The notes under the pieces are model-generated. The model was not told the DNA's origin. It saw only the letters and a list, made by a program, of their open reading frames with translations, and ran no database searches. A program made the translations under genes and the position numbers. A stretch of DNA of 64,000 nucleotides from contig JAAKBF010000171.1 in the NCBI GenBank assembly GCA_012656075.1, forward strand, positions 558,001 through 622,000. Direction: 5' to 3'. The stretch is from Phytophthora hibernalis. Lineage: Eukaryota > Oomycota > Peronosporomycetes > Peronosporales > Peronosporaceae. Position 1 is the first letter of the stretch, and every line of letters begins with the position of its first letter. Positions 21,348 to 32,597 of the stretch are shown one piece after another.

Positions 21348-24300
21348 TCACGCGTCACCCTTCTGGTTCAGCGCCACAATGATGACGCTGACGTTGTCGT
21401 GCGCGAAGTAGGCCTGCGACTTGAGCACCAGCTCCTGCGCCGCTAGCTGCACGTCGCCGTGGGTCTGGAGCTTGCGGAGCACAAAGTTCACTGCCTGCTG
21501 AGACGTCAGAACGTCGAAGAGCCCGTCACTCGCAAGCAGCAAGAACTGATCCGAGGGCTGCACCAGGTGCTCCACCACGTCGGGCGTGACCACCAAGTGG
21601 CCATCCTGCTTGTGCGCCAAGTCACCAAAGCCACGCGAGATCTGCAGAATACCATCGAGTCGACCATTGTGTACAAAACCACCCGAAGCTTCAATGCGCG
21701 CTTGCTCCTCCGGTAGAGACGCCTTGTGGTCTGTTGTCAAGTCGATTGCTTGTGCGTCCGCAGTGCACAAAACAGCACGGCAGTCACCCACGTTGGCCAC
21801 GTAAACTCGTGTTGTTGTTGTTTGGTCCTCGTCTTCTAGATCATCGTCGTCCTCCACCACCTTGACATCCTCATCGCTGTCACCTTCCTTGGTTTCCTCC
21901 AAATCTGCGTCGCATTCCAAATTGCTATTTGTGCGTCGACGTTTCTCACGCTGCTTCGCAACCACAGCGAAAACACTTGCAGCACCAGAGAACGAGATAG
22001 GCTGCAGCTGGAGTTTCATCTCCTCTCCACAAACGATTTCACCGTCAATTTCGCAGCACTCGTCTTCCACAAGACTGGGATCGGTTCCTTCGGCAGCTTC
22101 GGCACGAAGGTAGCGCCGCAACTCGTCCGGAGCCATCGTCCGCTTGCGTTTCGGAAGAACACTCCTGTTCTGCTGCTCCAAAATCTCGTTGTCAACCGCC
22201 TCACATACCGACGAAATACAGCTCGCAGGAGACTCGACGAAGCCTGCACCTTCAGCGAAGAAGCGGTGGTGCAGCTCATTTTGCAGCTTCACAGCCGTAT
22301 CGGTACCATTGTGACCATCGTATACTGCAAAGAATGCCAGTGAGGCGTACGTGTTCGAAAGCGCAACAGGGTAACGTGACAGATCGCATGTCGTCTGTCC
22401 TGTACTTCGGTCCTCCATGTATGAGCGTGCTCCCTTCGCCTCAGCATAGCCAGATCGAATCGAAAGAGTGAGGTTTTCGCGAATTTTGCTGCTCACGTAG
22501 ACCTGAACAATATCCGGTAGCGGTGCAGGTGTCGCCATAGATAATGCCGAAGCCTCAGAAGCCATCGATGCCAGCGATCCGAGAGTGAGAACCTTTCCGC
22601 TGTTATCCACATCGAGCGAGGAAGACGAGGAATCCATTAGGGATATTAGCGACGGTCGTGACGGTCGTGCTGTCACGATAGGGGCAATTTCCTCATCATC
22701 ATGGCTAATGAGGTCAAGTTGATTCGGCGAGGCAATGAGCTCACTGAACGTTGCGTCCACATCCACATCGCACTCCACATCTGAATAATCCGAATCATCC
22801 GAGTCGCTGTCAGCATCAGAAAGCCCTTGAGACGAATGGCTACGGTTATGACTGCTGTTTGCACGGCTACTGTCACTCGCGTGGTGGTGGAAATGACGCG
22901 AGGAGGCCCCACTGTTCTTGTGCATACTTCCACGATTCATAGGTTCATCATCGTCTTCATCATCAATCTCCGTCACCTGCACACAGTCGATACCTTCCAT
23001 ATCAAACTCCTCAATGTTGGCATCGTCAGTGGCCACAGAACGCGAAGAGCTGCTAATGGAGCCAGCACTTCCGTGAGAGGATCGGCGACTCGTTGTGCCT
23101 TTAGAGAATACGCTGCCCATAGCACTCCCCATAGCACTACCCATAGCACTGCCCATAGCACTACCCATGGCGCTGCTCATAGCACTCCCGCTGTCTGCAC
23201 TTCCCAACTTGCTCAAGCTTCCCAACTTGGTCACGCTCCCCAGCTTGCCGGCGCTTCCTAATCTTCTGGGCTTTTGACTGGACGATGATGAGTTAGTTGA
23301 TCCAGCGCGGCCGGGTGGAAGTAGCTCACGACCTGAGTTTGAGTGGGTAGGTACACGCGAAGCCACCGAGAAATCGTCGTCGCGTGCCTGGAACAAAATC
23401 TTGCGAGTCTGATAGTCACCAGCATCATCCCGGAAAACCTCAGACGTTACCATCAGGAAATCCTTTTGCGCGAAAGTGAGCGCTTCATCAGATCTGCGTC
23501 TGAAGAGCTTGTGTTGGAAAGGTTGCTGCTGCTGGAATGCCCAATGCTCCCTGCTTCGCTGGACGATGACAAACTGCCGCGCTGGTCAAGGTTATCCTCG
23601 ACGGGGATTGCTGCTAACTCTGACAACTGTGATACAGACGTGAACGAGGTGCGCCCGAAGCCTTCCAAATTGCCTGAGTCCTTGTAAACTCGGCTCCGGA
23701 AACTGTTCTTCTTCACCAGCAGCGAGTTGTCCACTGAATTGCTTCGCCCCGTAGGGAACGAGCGCGACCTCGGTGAGTCTATGGACGAAGGAGTATCGCC
23801 ACCAATTGTAGACATTGACGAGACTGATGACGCCGATGATAACACAGATTGCTCTCGCACTTGGCGAAGTGACGAAGATGACGCTGCGCTTGGATAGCGG
23901 CTGCGAGAAGTAGGCTTCGCAGCAGGCAAGATAATCTCAGTCACCTTTGCGCGATCTACCGAGAATGCCATACGCTTCTGTTCAATCAGGAGCTCACGGG
24001 AACGCTCAGAGAGCTCTTTATGACCATCCATGAGTTGCACACGCTTGTGGTGACGCCAAGCGCAGATAATACGTGACACTTCTTCACTTGACGCCCGACT
24101 CGGACTAATCGACGATGTACTGGCGACTGTTGTAACAGAAGATGTCGTTGATGCAGATGACGGAATGCGCGAGCCCAATGTACCCGACACGGGTGTACCA
24201 GCGAAATAGCGGCCACTGTTTGTACGCACAACACCAGGACCGACACTTTCCTGTCGAGTCTTCACTAGTTGATGGGCTTGCGCAAGACTCTCTGTCAGTC

Positions 24301-26874
24301 GCTGGTCAATTCGCTCAGGAATGTTCTCAATAGCACGTTCACTCTCATCCATTGAGACCGTAAGAGATTTTTCAGATGTGAGCAAACCGAGAGGCTCACT
24401 GCCCTCTTTCGTGGTCCACTCATGGGTAAAGCATTCCTTTAGTGAGATGCGCAAAGCTGGGTCTTTAGTGAGCATTCGCTGCAGCAAATTCTTCAAATGC
24501 GGCTCCATCGTGCGTTCCACGTCCTTTGGAAAGCGAAGTTCCACGCGTTGCACACGCTCCGCCAAAACAATCTCGTTATCTGCCATCCACGGCGGGTGGC
24601 CAATAACCATCATATACAATGTTGCACCGAGCGACCACACATCGACAGCGGGGCCTTGGTACGTAGCATCGATATCAAACATCTCGGGTGCCATGAAAGC
24701 GGGTGTGCCCTTTGCACCAGAAATGGTCTCTGTCTCGTTCATAATCATTCGCGCCGTACCAAAATCGGCAATCTTGGCCACACCATCGGAGCTGACAAGA
24801 ATGTTCTCCGGCTTGATGTCGCGGTGGATGACTTTGTGGAAATGCAAATACTGAAGCCCGGTGAGAAGATCACGCATGTACTTCCGTGCGACCGGCTCAC
24901 TGAGTCGCCGCGCTTGCGTGACTTCCTCCATAAGGCTGTGCTGCACATATTCCTGCACAAGATACATTTTCTGGCTGTTCGGATCGTCGATAACCTCGAC
25001 AAGTCTCACGACGTTGCAATGGTTGAGCTTTTTCATGATAGCAACCTCGCGGCGCAGCACATCATAGAGTTGATCTTCCTTGCCAGCCATACGCTGAACA
25101 AAAGTCTTGTGCATGATCTTTACTGCGTACATTTGCCCGTCCTCCTGGCTTTCACAGAGTTTGACGCGGCCAAATGTACCTCGACCCAGATCACCCTTGA
25201 TCACGTACTTGTTCACCACGACCTCTCCGTTCTTAAGTCGCTGTTTCACAAGCTTCTTCGTTTCAGTTGCCTTCGCGGGTGACGTAGGTGCAGGCGGCGG
25301 CGCCACAATGGAGCCGGACGAACTCTCAGCCCCAGAGCCTGCTTGAGGTGTGGAGGCCATCGTCGCAGCACTGTTAGCACGCTGTTGTAGCCGCAGTCGC
25401 ATCGCGCGTCGCGTGGCCTTCTCAACGTATGCCTCTTGAATAAACCGCTGGAAATGATCGGACAGAAGACACTTGTCAAAGTCTTCTTTACTCAGGTACA
25501 GACACTTGACGGGACCCACAGCACGCACTGAAGCTGTACGTGGTTCACTGTAAATGAGCGACATTTCACCAAACACGTGACCCTCGTACAACCGTGTCAA
25601 TTCCTTCTCGAACGGCTTTTTGTCCGGTCCCACCGCCTTCTCCGACACAATAGCCTCGCCACGCGTGATCATGTAGAACCGCGTGCCTTCATCTCCTTGA
25701 TGCACGATATACTCACCGTCGCTGAAGTTTGCAGGGCGCAAGCACTTCAGTACAATATCCTGGTCGCGTGCACTCAGCCTCGCAAGCAACGGCACTTGCT
25801 GCAGCATCAAACTAAGATGCACCTGACCAATGTGCTGGAAGTCTTCCTGCGTTAGGTACAAAAGTTCAACGTCTCCAACCGCGCGTACAGTGGCAGTGCG
25901 TGGGTCGTCGTAAATCAGCGCCAGTTCGCCGAAGTAGTGGCCCGCTCGTAAGTGCGTGATCATGCGCTCCTGGGTCTTCGCTGCACTGGAAGGGGTCGAT
26001 CCGGTGATACTGTGGCTGCTGGCGACGACGGTTTTGGTCACGACGGCTTCTCCCTTGGCGATCATGTAGAAGCGGGAGCCGCGCGTGCCCTGCGCCACGA
26101 TGACTTCTCCGTCCGAGAACTTGGCCGGCTTGAGCGCGCGCACCACGTGCTCCTGCTGCATCTGACTCAAGTTCCGGAAGAGCTGCACCTGTCTCATGAT
26201 CTCGTACACGGGCTGGTTGTCACGCAGGAAAGGGGTGAGGGCCACAGGTTCGTCGTCCGCGTCGTCCTCCTCCTCCACGTCGTCTGGAGAGCTGAGCCAC
26301 GAGGCCCAACCCGTGAGACTGTGTTGGCTGCTGTTGCTGTTGCGGCCGCCGCTGCTGTGCATGGCCGAGAAGGACACGCTGTTGCCTGTGTGGGAGGACA
26401 CGGACGAGCAGGCGCTCGCGTGGCGCGTGCGCTTGGGCTGTGCGATGGGAGACAGCACAGCGTCCTCCGGCTCGTCCAGCCAGTCGCTCACGAGCTCCTC
26501 GCCGCTGCCCGCGAGGTCCTCGTCACTGGAGCTGGAGCTCGAGTCCAGGGAACGCGAGTCGGAGCTGGACACGTAGCCGGACTGTGGCGCTGGAAGGGGC
26601 AGGTCCATGGACGGTCGGAAGCGCGAGAGTTTGGGGGTTTGGCCATGGAGCTGCGTCTGGTGAGAGGGAGGGGCGGGGGCGGCTCCTGGTCGTGTGAGAG
26701 CGTGTCGTGCACCACATCGCCCAGTCGCATGTGGCTCTCTGGTGCTTCCTGCTGTACGGGGAGAAGAGGCTCCTCAGTGGATACAGGACTGGGTTCTGGA
26801 GAAGAGGAAGGGGAGGAAAGACCTCCGTCCTCCGAGACGTCGCTCTCGCGCGAGGTGCTGAAGCGCTGCCCCAT
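21348..26874 (-). CDS. CNB-CNB-kinase-PP2C fusion protein (reads through two single-base shifts)
   Basis: Conserved reading runs from the ATG at 26874 to 21348 if one base is restored near 26633-26637 and one near 23464-23467, giving about 1842 residues. Order: MGQRFS start; serine-rich linker; two cyclic-nucleotide-binding domains with phosphate cassettes FGELALIYDDPRTATVRA and FGEMSLIYSEPRTASVRA; a kinase domain with GRGTFGRVKL, HRDIKPENIL, DFGTA and GTPAFMAPE; a serine-rich tail; then a PP2C phosphatase with RSYMEDR, AVYDGHNG, ANVGDCRAVL, SRGFGD and SDGLFDVL. Kinase features such as LVEVIDDPNSQKMYLVQEYV and GPAVDVWSLGATLY resemble CaMKK rather than PKG. As sequenced, it would be two ORFs, 23453-26608 and 21348-23453, overlapping as TGATG. 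It would couple cyclic-nucleotide sensing to phosphorylation and dephosphorylation. The domain calls are firm; the single-chain reading is an inference. Confidence 0.8.
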
Positions 26875-27204
26875 GCCGACCGACGCACTTGGGGAATGAC
26901 CGCTAAAATGATTTGAACTGATGATTACGTTCATGCACTTAACGGATACTTAAGGAGACAGCAGCCAACAAGCACCTTGAAGCGAGCGCGAACAACATTC
27001 TCCGCAGGAATATCCTAGGATAATCTATCTGAATAGCGTTCAAGATGGCGTTCATTGTGCAAATGGTCGCCACCAGCGCAGTTCGACACGTTGGAGAAGG
27101 TGTCCAAAGTGTCCACTGCATGGCCTTTCGATGTTCGAGGCGGGATGACACGACTGGCGCGATGACGCAAGCTGTGAAGCTCTGATGCGTGGTCGCTGCT
27201 GCTG

Positions 27205-27219
27205 TTCACTTCTCCTTTC
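27205..27219 (+). promoter_or_regulatory. Oomycete initiator-like element upstream of the OYE gene
   Basis: TTCACTTCTCCTTTC resembles the oomycete Inr/flanking promoter consensus (TCATTYYNCAWTTT class). Transcription from the A would leave a leader of about 26 bases before the ATG at 27234, which is typical of oomycete genes. Only the first half matches well. Confidence 0.4.
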
Positions 27220-27233
27220 GCTCCTCGTCCGCC

Positions 27234-28352
27234 ATGACGACACCCAAGCTCTTCACTCCACTAACGCTCGGCGGCAAGAAGGACCCAATCCAGCTGCTGC
27301 ACCGCGTGGTAATGGCGCCACTCACGCGCTCACGTACAGGCGAGGAAGGCGCGCAGAAGTCCTTGGGCGTCGAGTACTACAAGCAGCGCGCGACGCCCGG
27401 TGGACTCATCATCGCCGAGGCCACCAACATTTCGCCCTCGGCGCGCGGGGCCTGGGGCTCGCCCGGCATCTTCGCGCCCGAGCAGGTGGCGGCCTGGCGC
27501 CACGTCACGCAGGCCGTGCACGCCCAGGGCGGCAAGATGTTCCTGCAGCTGTGGCACACAGGCCGCATGAGCCACCCACTGAACCAGCCGGGCGGCATCC
27601 AGCCGGTGTCGTCCAGCTCCAAGATGGAGAATATCCGCGCCGGCAAGAAGATCAGAACCCGCGAAGGTCTCAAGGAGCCTGTGCCGGCGCGCACGCTCGA
27701 AGCCAGCGAGATCCCTGGTATTGTGGCCGACTACCGCAAGGCGGCGGAGAACGCGGTCGCCGCGGGCTTTGACGGTGTCGAGCTGCACGGCGCCAACGGC
27801 TACTTGCTGGAGCAGTTCCTGCATGACGGCATCAACAACCGCACGGACCAGTACGGCGGCAGTGCGGAGAACCGCGCGCGCTTCCTGTTCGAGGCGCTGG
27901 AGGCCATTCTGGAGAGTCTGGGCTCGGCCAAGGTGGGCATCCGACTGTCTCCGTTCGGCGCCAGTTTCGGCGACAAGGACTCGGATCCGATCGCCACGTA
28001 CACGTACGTGCTGGACAAGCTCAACGACTACGACCTGGCCTACGCGCACCTCATCGAGCCGCGCGGCTACCACGTGCGCAACCCACTGGCGCCCGAGAAG
28101 GGCTCCGCTCGACAGTTCCGAGACACGTACAAGGGCGTGCTCATCACTGCGTCGGGTTTCGACCGGCAGTCGGCCGTGCACATCGTCGAGGAGGGCGCGG
28201 CCGACGCGGTGGCCATCGGACGCAACTTCATCTCGAACCCGGACTTAGTGCGTCGCTTCCAGCTCAACAAGCCCGTGAATGACTACGACGCGGACACGTT
28301 CTACCTCGGCGACGAGCGGGGCTATACCGACTACCCGTTTCTGAAGGAGTAG
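27234..28352 (+). CDS. Old yellow enzyme-type NADH:flavin oxidoreductase
   Basis: Intact, single exon, 372 residues, the usual length for the family. The start is the ATG in GCCATGACG; the in-frame GTG 45 bases upstream is not credible. The fold is an FMN-binding TIM barrel. Visible features are VMAPLTRSRTG near the N-terminus, LQLWHTGRMSHP, the substrate-binding His/Asn pair in LHGANGYLLEQFLHDG, NNRTDQYGGS, and the phosphate-binding C-terminal part ITASGFD and AIGRNFISNPDL. The family (OYE, 12-oxophytodienoate reductase, morphinone reductase) reduces activated alkenes with NAD(P)H. It has no peroxisomal SKL end. The substrate cannot be told from sequence. It is transcribed divergently from the kinase-PP2C gene, with 359 bases between the start codons. 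Confidence 0.92.
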   Translation: MTTPKLFTPLTLGGKKDPIQLLHRVVMAPLTRSRTGEEGAQKSLGVEYYKQRATPGGLIIAEATNISPSARGAWGSPGIFAPEQVAAWRHVTQAVHAQGGKMFLQLWHTGRMSHPLNQPGGIQPVSSSSKMENIRAGKKIRTREGLKEPVPARTLEASEIPGIVADYRKAAENAVAAGFDGVELHGANGYLLEQFLHDGINNRTDQYGGSAENRARFLFEALEAILESLGSAKVGIRLSPFGASFGDKDSDPIATYTYVLDKLNDYDLAYAHLIEPRGYHVRNPLAPEKGSARQFRDTYKGVLITASGFDRQSAVHIVEEGAADAVAIGRNFISNPDLVRRFQLNKPVNDYDADTFYLGDERGYTDYPFLKE

Positions 28353-28539
28353 GGCAGGTCGGGCGGAGACCAAGTTGAAGTGGTCTCCTCCGTCGTTTCT
28401 GATTGGCTCTGTCGAAATACTGCATTCTGATTGGTCGAATCTCATCAGGTTTGCTACTTTTAGATGTGTCCAGTGTTTTCGTTGCGTCTCTTCAGTCGAA
28501 ATCTTGAATAGGTGCTGCCACTATCGATTCCCCCTCGCC

Positions 28540-31175
28540 ATGACTCGACAGCCTCCGTCGCGCTCGCCCCTGTCGGCCCCTTTGTCTCTCTCCGCACGTC
28601 TGCGTCAACTGTCGTCCCCGTGCCCGCGGGTCCAGGCAGCGGCAGCGGGTTGCGCTCTCAGACGCTTCTGGCACGACTGTTCCGGCGCAAAGAGCAGCAG
28701 TCGCCGATGGCGCCGCGACTACTCGACGATTCAAGTCGCTCTCTGTATGGAGAAGAGGAAGAGACCAAGATGCACGTGGACTCGCCCATGCGCGCGCTGT
28801 TGCGGTCGCTCAGTTTGCAGCGCAGCAGCAGACATACTGACAGCAAGACGGAGACGCTCACACCCGCTCCGACGCCGCACAGGTGCTGCTGGAAGGTGTG
28901 CTCACCGAACTCCTGCAGCGCTACTGGCGCTCCAAGCCCTGCTACTTGGTGCTGGAGCAGACGGTGGACAGCGGCGTAGGCAGCCAGCTCCGCTTCACAT
29001 TGAGGCAGTTCCGCTTTTTGCCCGAGACCAGGAAGCCCGGACGACTCATGGCTATCGTCACGCTGTCGCAGAATGACGTCGTGACGGATGTGAGATCTCA
29101 TCGGCAGGTGAAGCACGCTCTGGAGCTGCAGCTGGCGTCCGCTGACCAACGCACTGACATCGCAGGAGAAGGTGAAGACTGTGCAGAGGAGAGAACGTCG
29201 CTCGTGCTACGACTCGCTGTGGGGGATGAAAAATGCTTGCACAATGGATCCAGGTGTTACGCTCATGCATTGATACGTTGGTCTCCCAAGCGGAGACGCA
29301 GTACCGACTCGGGAGTCGGCCGCGTGGCCACTGACGGAACCGGCCAAGATCGTGCCGATGTTTGGAGACGAAGGACGCCGATCGAGTGTACTGATGACGA
29401 GAGAGCGTGTCCGTAATAACAGTGCTGTTAGCTGTACCAGCAGTGAATGCAGTAACAATAACCTCAACGAGACGGACATCCCTGCGGAGGAAATTCGAGT
29501 GGCGAGGAAAGATATTAGTGGACAGGACGAAGAAGAGACGAAACCAGAGGTGCATGAAATGCAGACTCGAGTTCACAGCAAGGATAGCACGGCACGGGTA
29601 ATTAGCGAAGAACTGTCCGCGCACTCAGTCGCCGGATACTGCTGCACGCCAGAGTATCGATCACGTGGGCCATCCTGGTCACAGGGACAGGATGCTGACA
29701 ACAACATTGCAAATGGAAAAGAAAGCGACAACCAGGAGGACAACCAGGGTGACGAGGATTCCGAAGAAGATTCTGTTGCTGGCGATCTTGCTACACAGAG
29801 CTCAGTGGCGCCCTACAAGAGTGCGGTTCTAGCAGGGAGAGGTGTTTCTGCCTACCAAAACATGGGGCTAGAGGACGAATACACGAAAATGAGTTCAAGG
29901 TCGGCAATAGCAGCTGGGAATGGACGTGCCCGACTTCCTCGAGCTGCATTCGGCGCAGCAAGCAGCAGCTCTGCTTTCTTACCGGTGCTGCGGCCACAGA
30001 CGCACTCCTTCAACGCAAATGGACAGGTATTTACTTTGGATACTCGCTATCACCTCGTCAAGCCTATCGGAAATGGAGCATACGGCGCTGTGATTGCAGT
30101 CAAAGACGTAGTCAATGGCGGCGACAACCTGGCAGTCAAGAAAATCACAAACATTTTCGAGGATCTGGTGGATGCAAAACGCATTTTGCGCGAGGTTCGA
30201 CTGCTTGGGCACTTCAATCATAAGAATATCACAAGACTTCTGGATCTGGTACCTCCTCCTTCTCGAAAACAGTTTGATGATATGTACATCATCACAGAAC
30301 TCATGGAGACCGACTTGCATCAAGTTATTTACTCCATGCAACCAATGTCAGACGATCACGTCAAGTACTTTTTGTACCAAATGCTCTGCGCGCTACATCA
30401 CATCCACTCGGCGGGTGTGCTCCACCGTGATATGAAGCCCAGCAACATTTTATTAAACGCAAATTGTGACCTCAAAATCTGTGACTTCGGGCTTGCACGC
30501 GGAGGGATCAGCTCGGGAGCACAACAGGACCTACCAAATTCTGGCGAACTGACCGAGTACGTGGTTACGCGTTGGTACCGCGCACCAGAGATTATGCTCA
30601 ATTGTTTGCAGTATACTACAGCGATCGACGTATGGGCGGTGGGCTGCATATTTGCGGAAATGCTGTTGCGCGAACCACTATTCCCTGGAAACGACTATTT
30701 GCACCAGCTTAAGCTCATCATCAAGTTCCTGGGCACTCCGAAGCAGGAAGACATTGAATTTGTGAAGAACACAAAGGCGTTGCGCTTCCTCACAAAACTT
30801 GCGATCTCCAAACCAAAAGGATGGCGAGATGTGTTTGCCGGCAATGGCGCTGAAAATGCTGTGAGCTCCGATGCTATTGACTTGCTGAGCAAGATGCTGC
30901 TATTTAACCCTGATAAGCGGATCTCAGTGGATGAGGCGCTGCGGCACCCGTACTTGGCCACGTTCTTTGATGAGAATGACCTCGTGGTCTCAGAACCTTT
31001 CGACTTTTCGTTCGATCTGCCTGACGACCAATTGACTAAAGATGCACTTATCAACCTGCTCTGCGAAGATATTGAGCATTACCACCCGCCTGTGCCAGCT
31101 TCAGTCGCACCAATCCCATTGAGCGCCGCAGCCAGTCGCTTCTTCCGAATGGGGATGACAGCGTCTGCCAGCTAG
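28540..31175 (+). CDS. PH-domain MAP kinase (reads through four single-base shifts)
   Basis: The kinase is intact from about 30040 to 31060: GNGAYGAVIAV, VAVKK-type lysine in LAVKKITN, HRDMKPSNILL, DFGLARGG and the activation loop TEYVVTRWYRAPE, the TEY of ERK-type MAPKs. Upstream coding sequence lies in three successive frames. Restoring one base near each of 28628, 28864, 29229 and 29313-29345 joins it into a protein of about 879 residues from the ATG at 28540. The N-terminal part (28870-29300) reads as a PH domain: GVLTELLQRYWRSKPCYLVL, GRLMAIVTLSQNDVV, and the C-terminal helix KMLAQWIQVLRSCIDTLV with its conserved Trp. A disordered acidic region links it to the kinase. It would be recruited to membranes and act in MAPK signalling. 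The kinase call is firm; the joined N-terminus is an inference. Confidence 0.82.
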
Positions 31176-31671
31176 GAGCCACACAACGACAAGAGGCGTG
31201 CTGCGTTTGGCTACCCGAGTAAAATAATTCAACAGTAAGAAATCGCCGTTTACCTGAGATATTGTCATCTTTGCCTGAGGCCAACAAGCTGCTCGTTACG
31301 GTGTGATCGAGTTTTGTGCCTCTCAACAGGCACCAATGCCTGTCGCGTGGGCTTTCGCCATCACTCGCGTACAGGACAGTCTTGCTCGCGTCATTGTCAG
31401 GGCACTAACAAGTTTGACTTTCGGGGCTTCTGAACGTCAGTCATGTCCGTTTCGGCGAGGAGTTTCGGCAGTGCGTGGCTTGTTCCAAGCGTACGCACAC
31501 CAAAAGGCATCCCGGTGCTGAGCCTGTCCTCGAAGTGCAAATAAATGAGCTGGAAGGCGACGCGCTCTCGTGGAATTTGAGCTGTTACTTGGCGCACGCC
31601 ACTGGATACCCTTGCACGCTTTAAATATTGGGGTATCATGTTCGAGGCTGGAGCGAGGCGGGCAGTCGAAG

Positions 31672-31685
31672 TCACTTTTCCAATT
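31672..31685 (+). promoter_or_regulatory. Oomycete Inr plus flanking promoter region
   Basis: TCACTTTTCCAATT is a near match to the oomycete start-site consensus (TCATTYYNCAWTTT). It lies 31 bases upstream of the GH17 ATG. Initiation at the A would give a leader of about 42 bases. Confidence 0.6.
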
Positions 31686-31715
31686 GCCTTCAACAGCTCA
31701 GTCATCCAGCTCATC

Positions 31716-32597
31716 ATGAAGTTCTTCGCCCAGCTTTCCGTCAGTGTCGCCCTGTTCGCAGCTCAAGTGAGTGCTAAGGGCGTCTGCTACGACCCAAACC
31801 ACCACGCTGTCAGCAATAGCATGGATGCTGCTTCCGTCGCCGCGGACATGGCCATCATCAAAAGCCACGGCTTCACGACTGTGCGCACGTACATCTCCGA
31901 GTTCGGCTCCACGCAGATTGGTCCGATCATTGCAAGCGCCAATCTCACGTCGGCGTTGGGTGTGCCGTATCCTCAGTCGGACTACCCGACGCAAGCGGCG
32001 GCTGCCATCGCTGCCGCCAAGGCCGGTGGCGTGGGTTACATCTTCGTGGGCAATGAAAACCTTGCAGGTGCAGCCACCGTTCCCAGTGACATGATCCAAC
32101 TTATCAGTGACATCAAGGCACAGATTCCCAGTACAGTTAAGGTCGGCACCGTGCAGCGCAACACCGAGGTCATCAACTTCTCTGGTATTTCTGGCTGGTC
32201 CGACCTTGTTGCTGCTAGTGATGTACTGGGTGTGAACGCCCACCCTTATTTTACACCGGGAACGACGGCTAGCGCTGCCATTGAAATTCTGAACAATCAG
32301 TGGACAGTCATGAAGAACAACTTTGGAGACAAGCTGGTCCTCACTGAGACGGGATGGCCATCGGACGGATCACTATCGGGCAACACCGGCAGCGTAGATG
32401 GTGAGGCGACGTTCTTTGGCGCGTACGAAGCGTGGAGCAGCTCCGTGGGCGAGTCCTTCTACTTCCAGATGTTTGACACACCGTACAAGACCAACGCGTT
32501 CGAGAAGTCGTTCGGTCTGCTCACGTACGACTCACAGGACAAGTTTGCCTTTGGCACTCAGGTGACAGGCACAGTGACACCTCAGCGCTTGCGCTAA
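31716..32597 (+). CDS. Secreted GH17 endo-beta-1,3-glucanase
   Basis: Intact, 293 residues. The start is the ATG at 31716, which places a signal peptide at the N-terminus (MKFFAQLSVSVALFAAQVSA, cleavage before KG). The GH17 barrel shows GVCYDPNH at the start, FTTVRTYISEFG, FVGNENLAGAA with the acid/base Glu in GNEN, NAHPYF, and the nucleophile region LTETGWPSDG. It ends soon after the barrel, with no GPI-type hydrophobic tail or carbohydrate-binding module. Enzymes of this family cut beta-1,3-glucan, either in remodelling the oomycete's own wall or on plant callose; the sequence does not say which. It is convergent with the JmjC-like gene. Confidence 0.93.
   Translation: MKFFAQLSVSVALFAAQVSAKGVCYDPNHHAVSNSMDAASVAADMAIIKSHGFTTVRTYISEFGSTQIGPIIASANLTSALGVPYPQSDYPTQAAAAIAAAKAGGVGYIFVGNENLAGAATVPSDMIQLISDIKAQIPSTVKVGTVQRNTEVINFSGISGWSDLVAASDVLGVNAHPYFTPGTTASAAIEILNNQWTVMKNNFGDKLVLTETGWPSDGSLSGNTGSVDGEATFFGAYEAWSSSVGESFYFQMFDTPYKTNAFEKSFGLLTYDSQDKFAFGTQVTGTVTPQRLR

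Noticed and set aside
23451..23455. TGATG stop/start overlap read as a bicistronic mRNA with reinitiation
   Set aside because: Termination-reinitiation at TGATG is rare in cellular eukaryotic genes. The neighbouring TTTT run, the natural joined reading and many identical one-base shifts nearby make a lost base more likely.
24497..25282. Long forward-strand open frame of 261 codons opposite the kinase
   Set aside because: It is antisense to a conserved kinase domain, and its His/Leu-rich composition mirrors the opposite strand's codon use. Similar shadows at 22827-23261, 25952-26899, 27330-28181 and 54565-55728 are rejected for the same reason.
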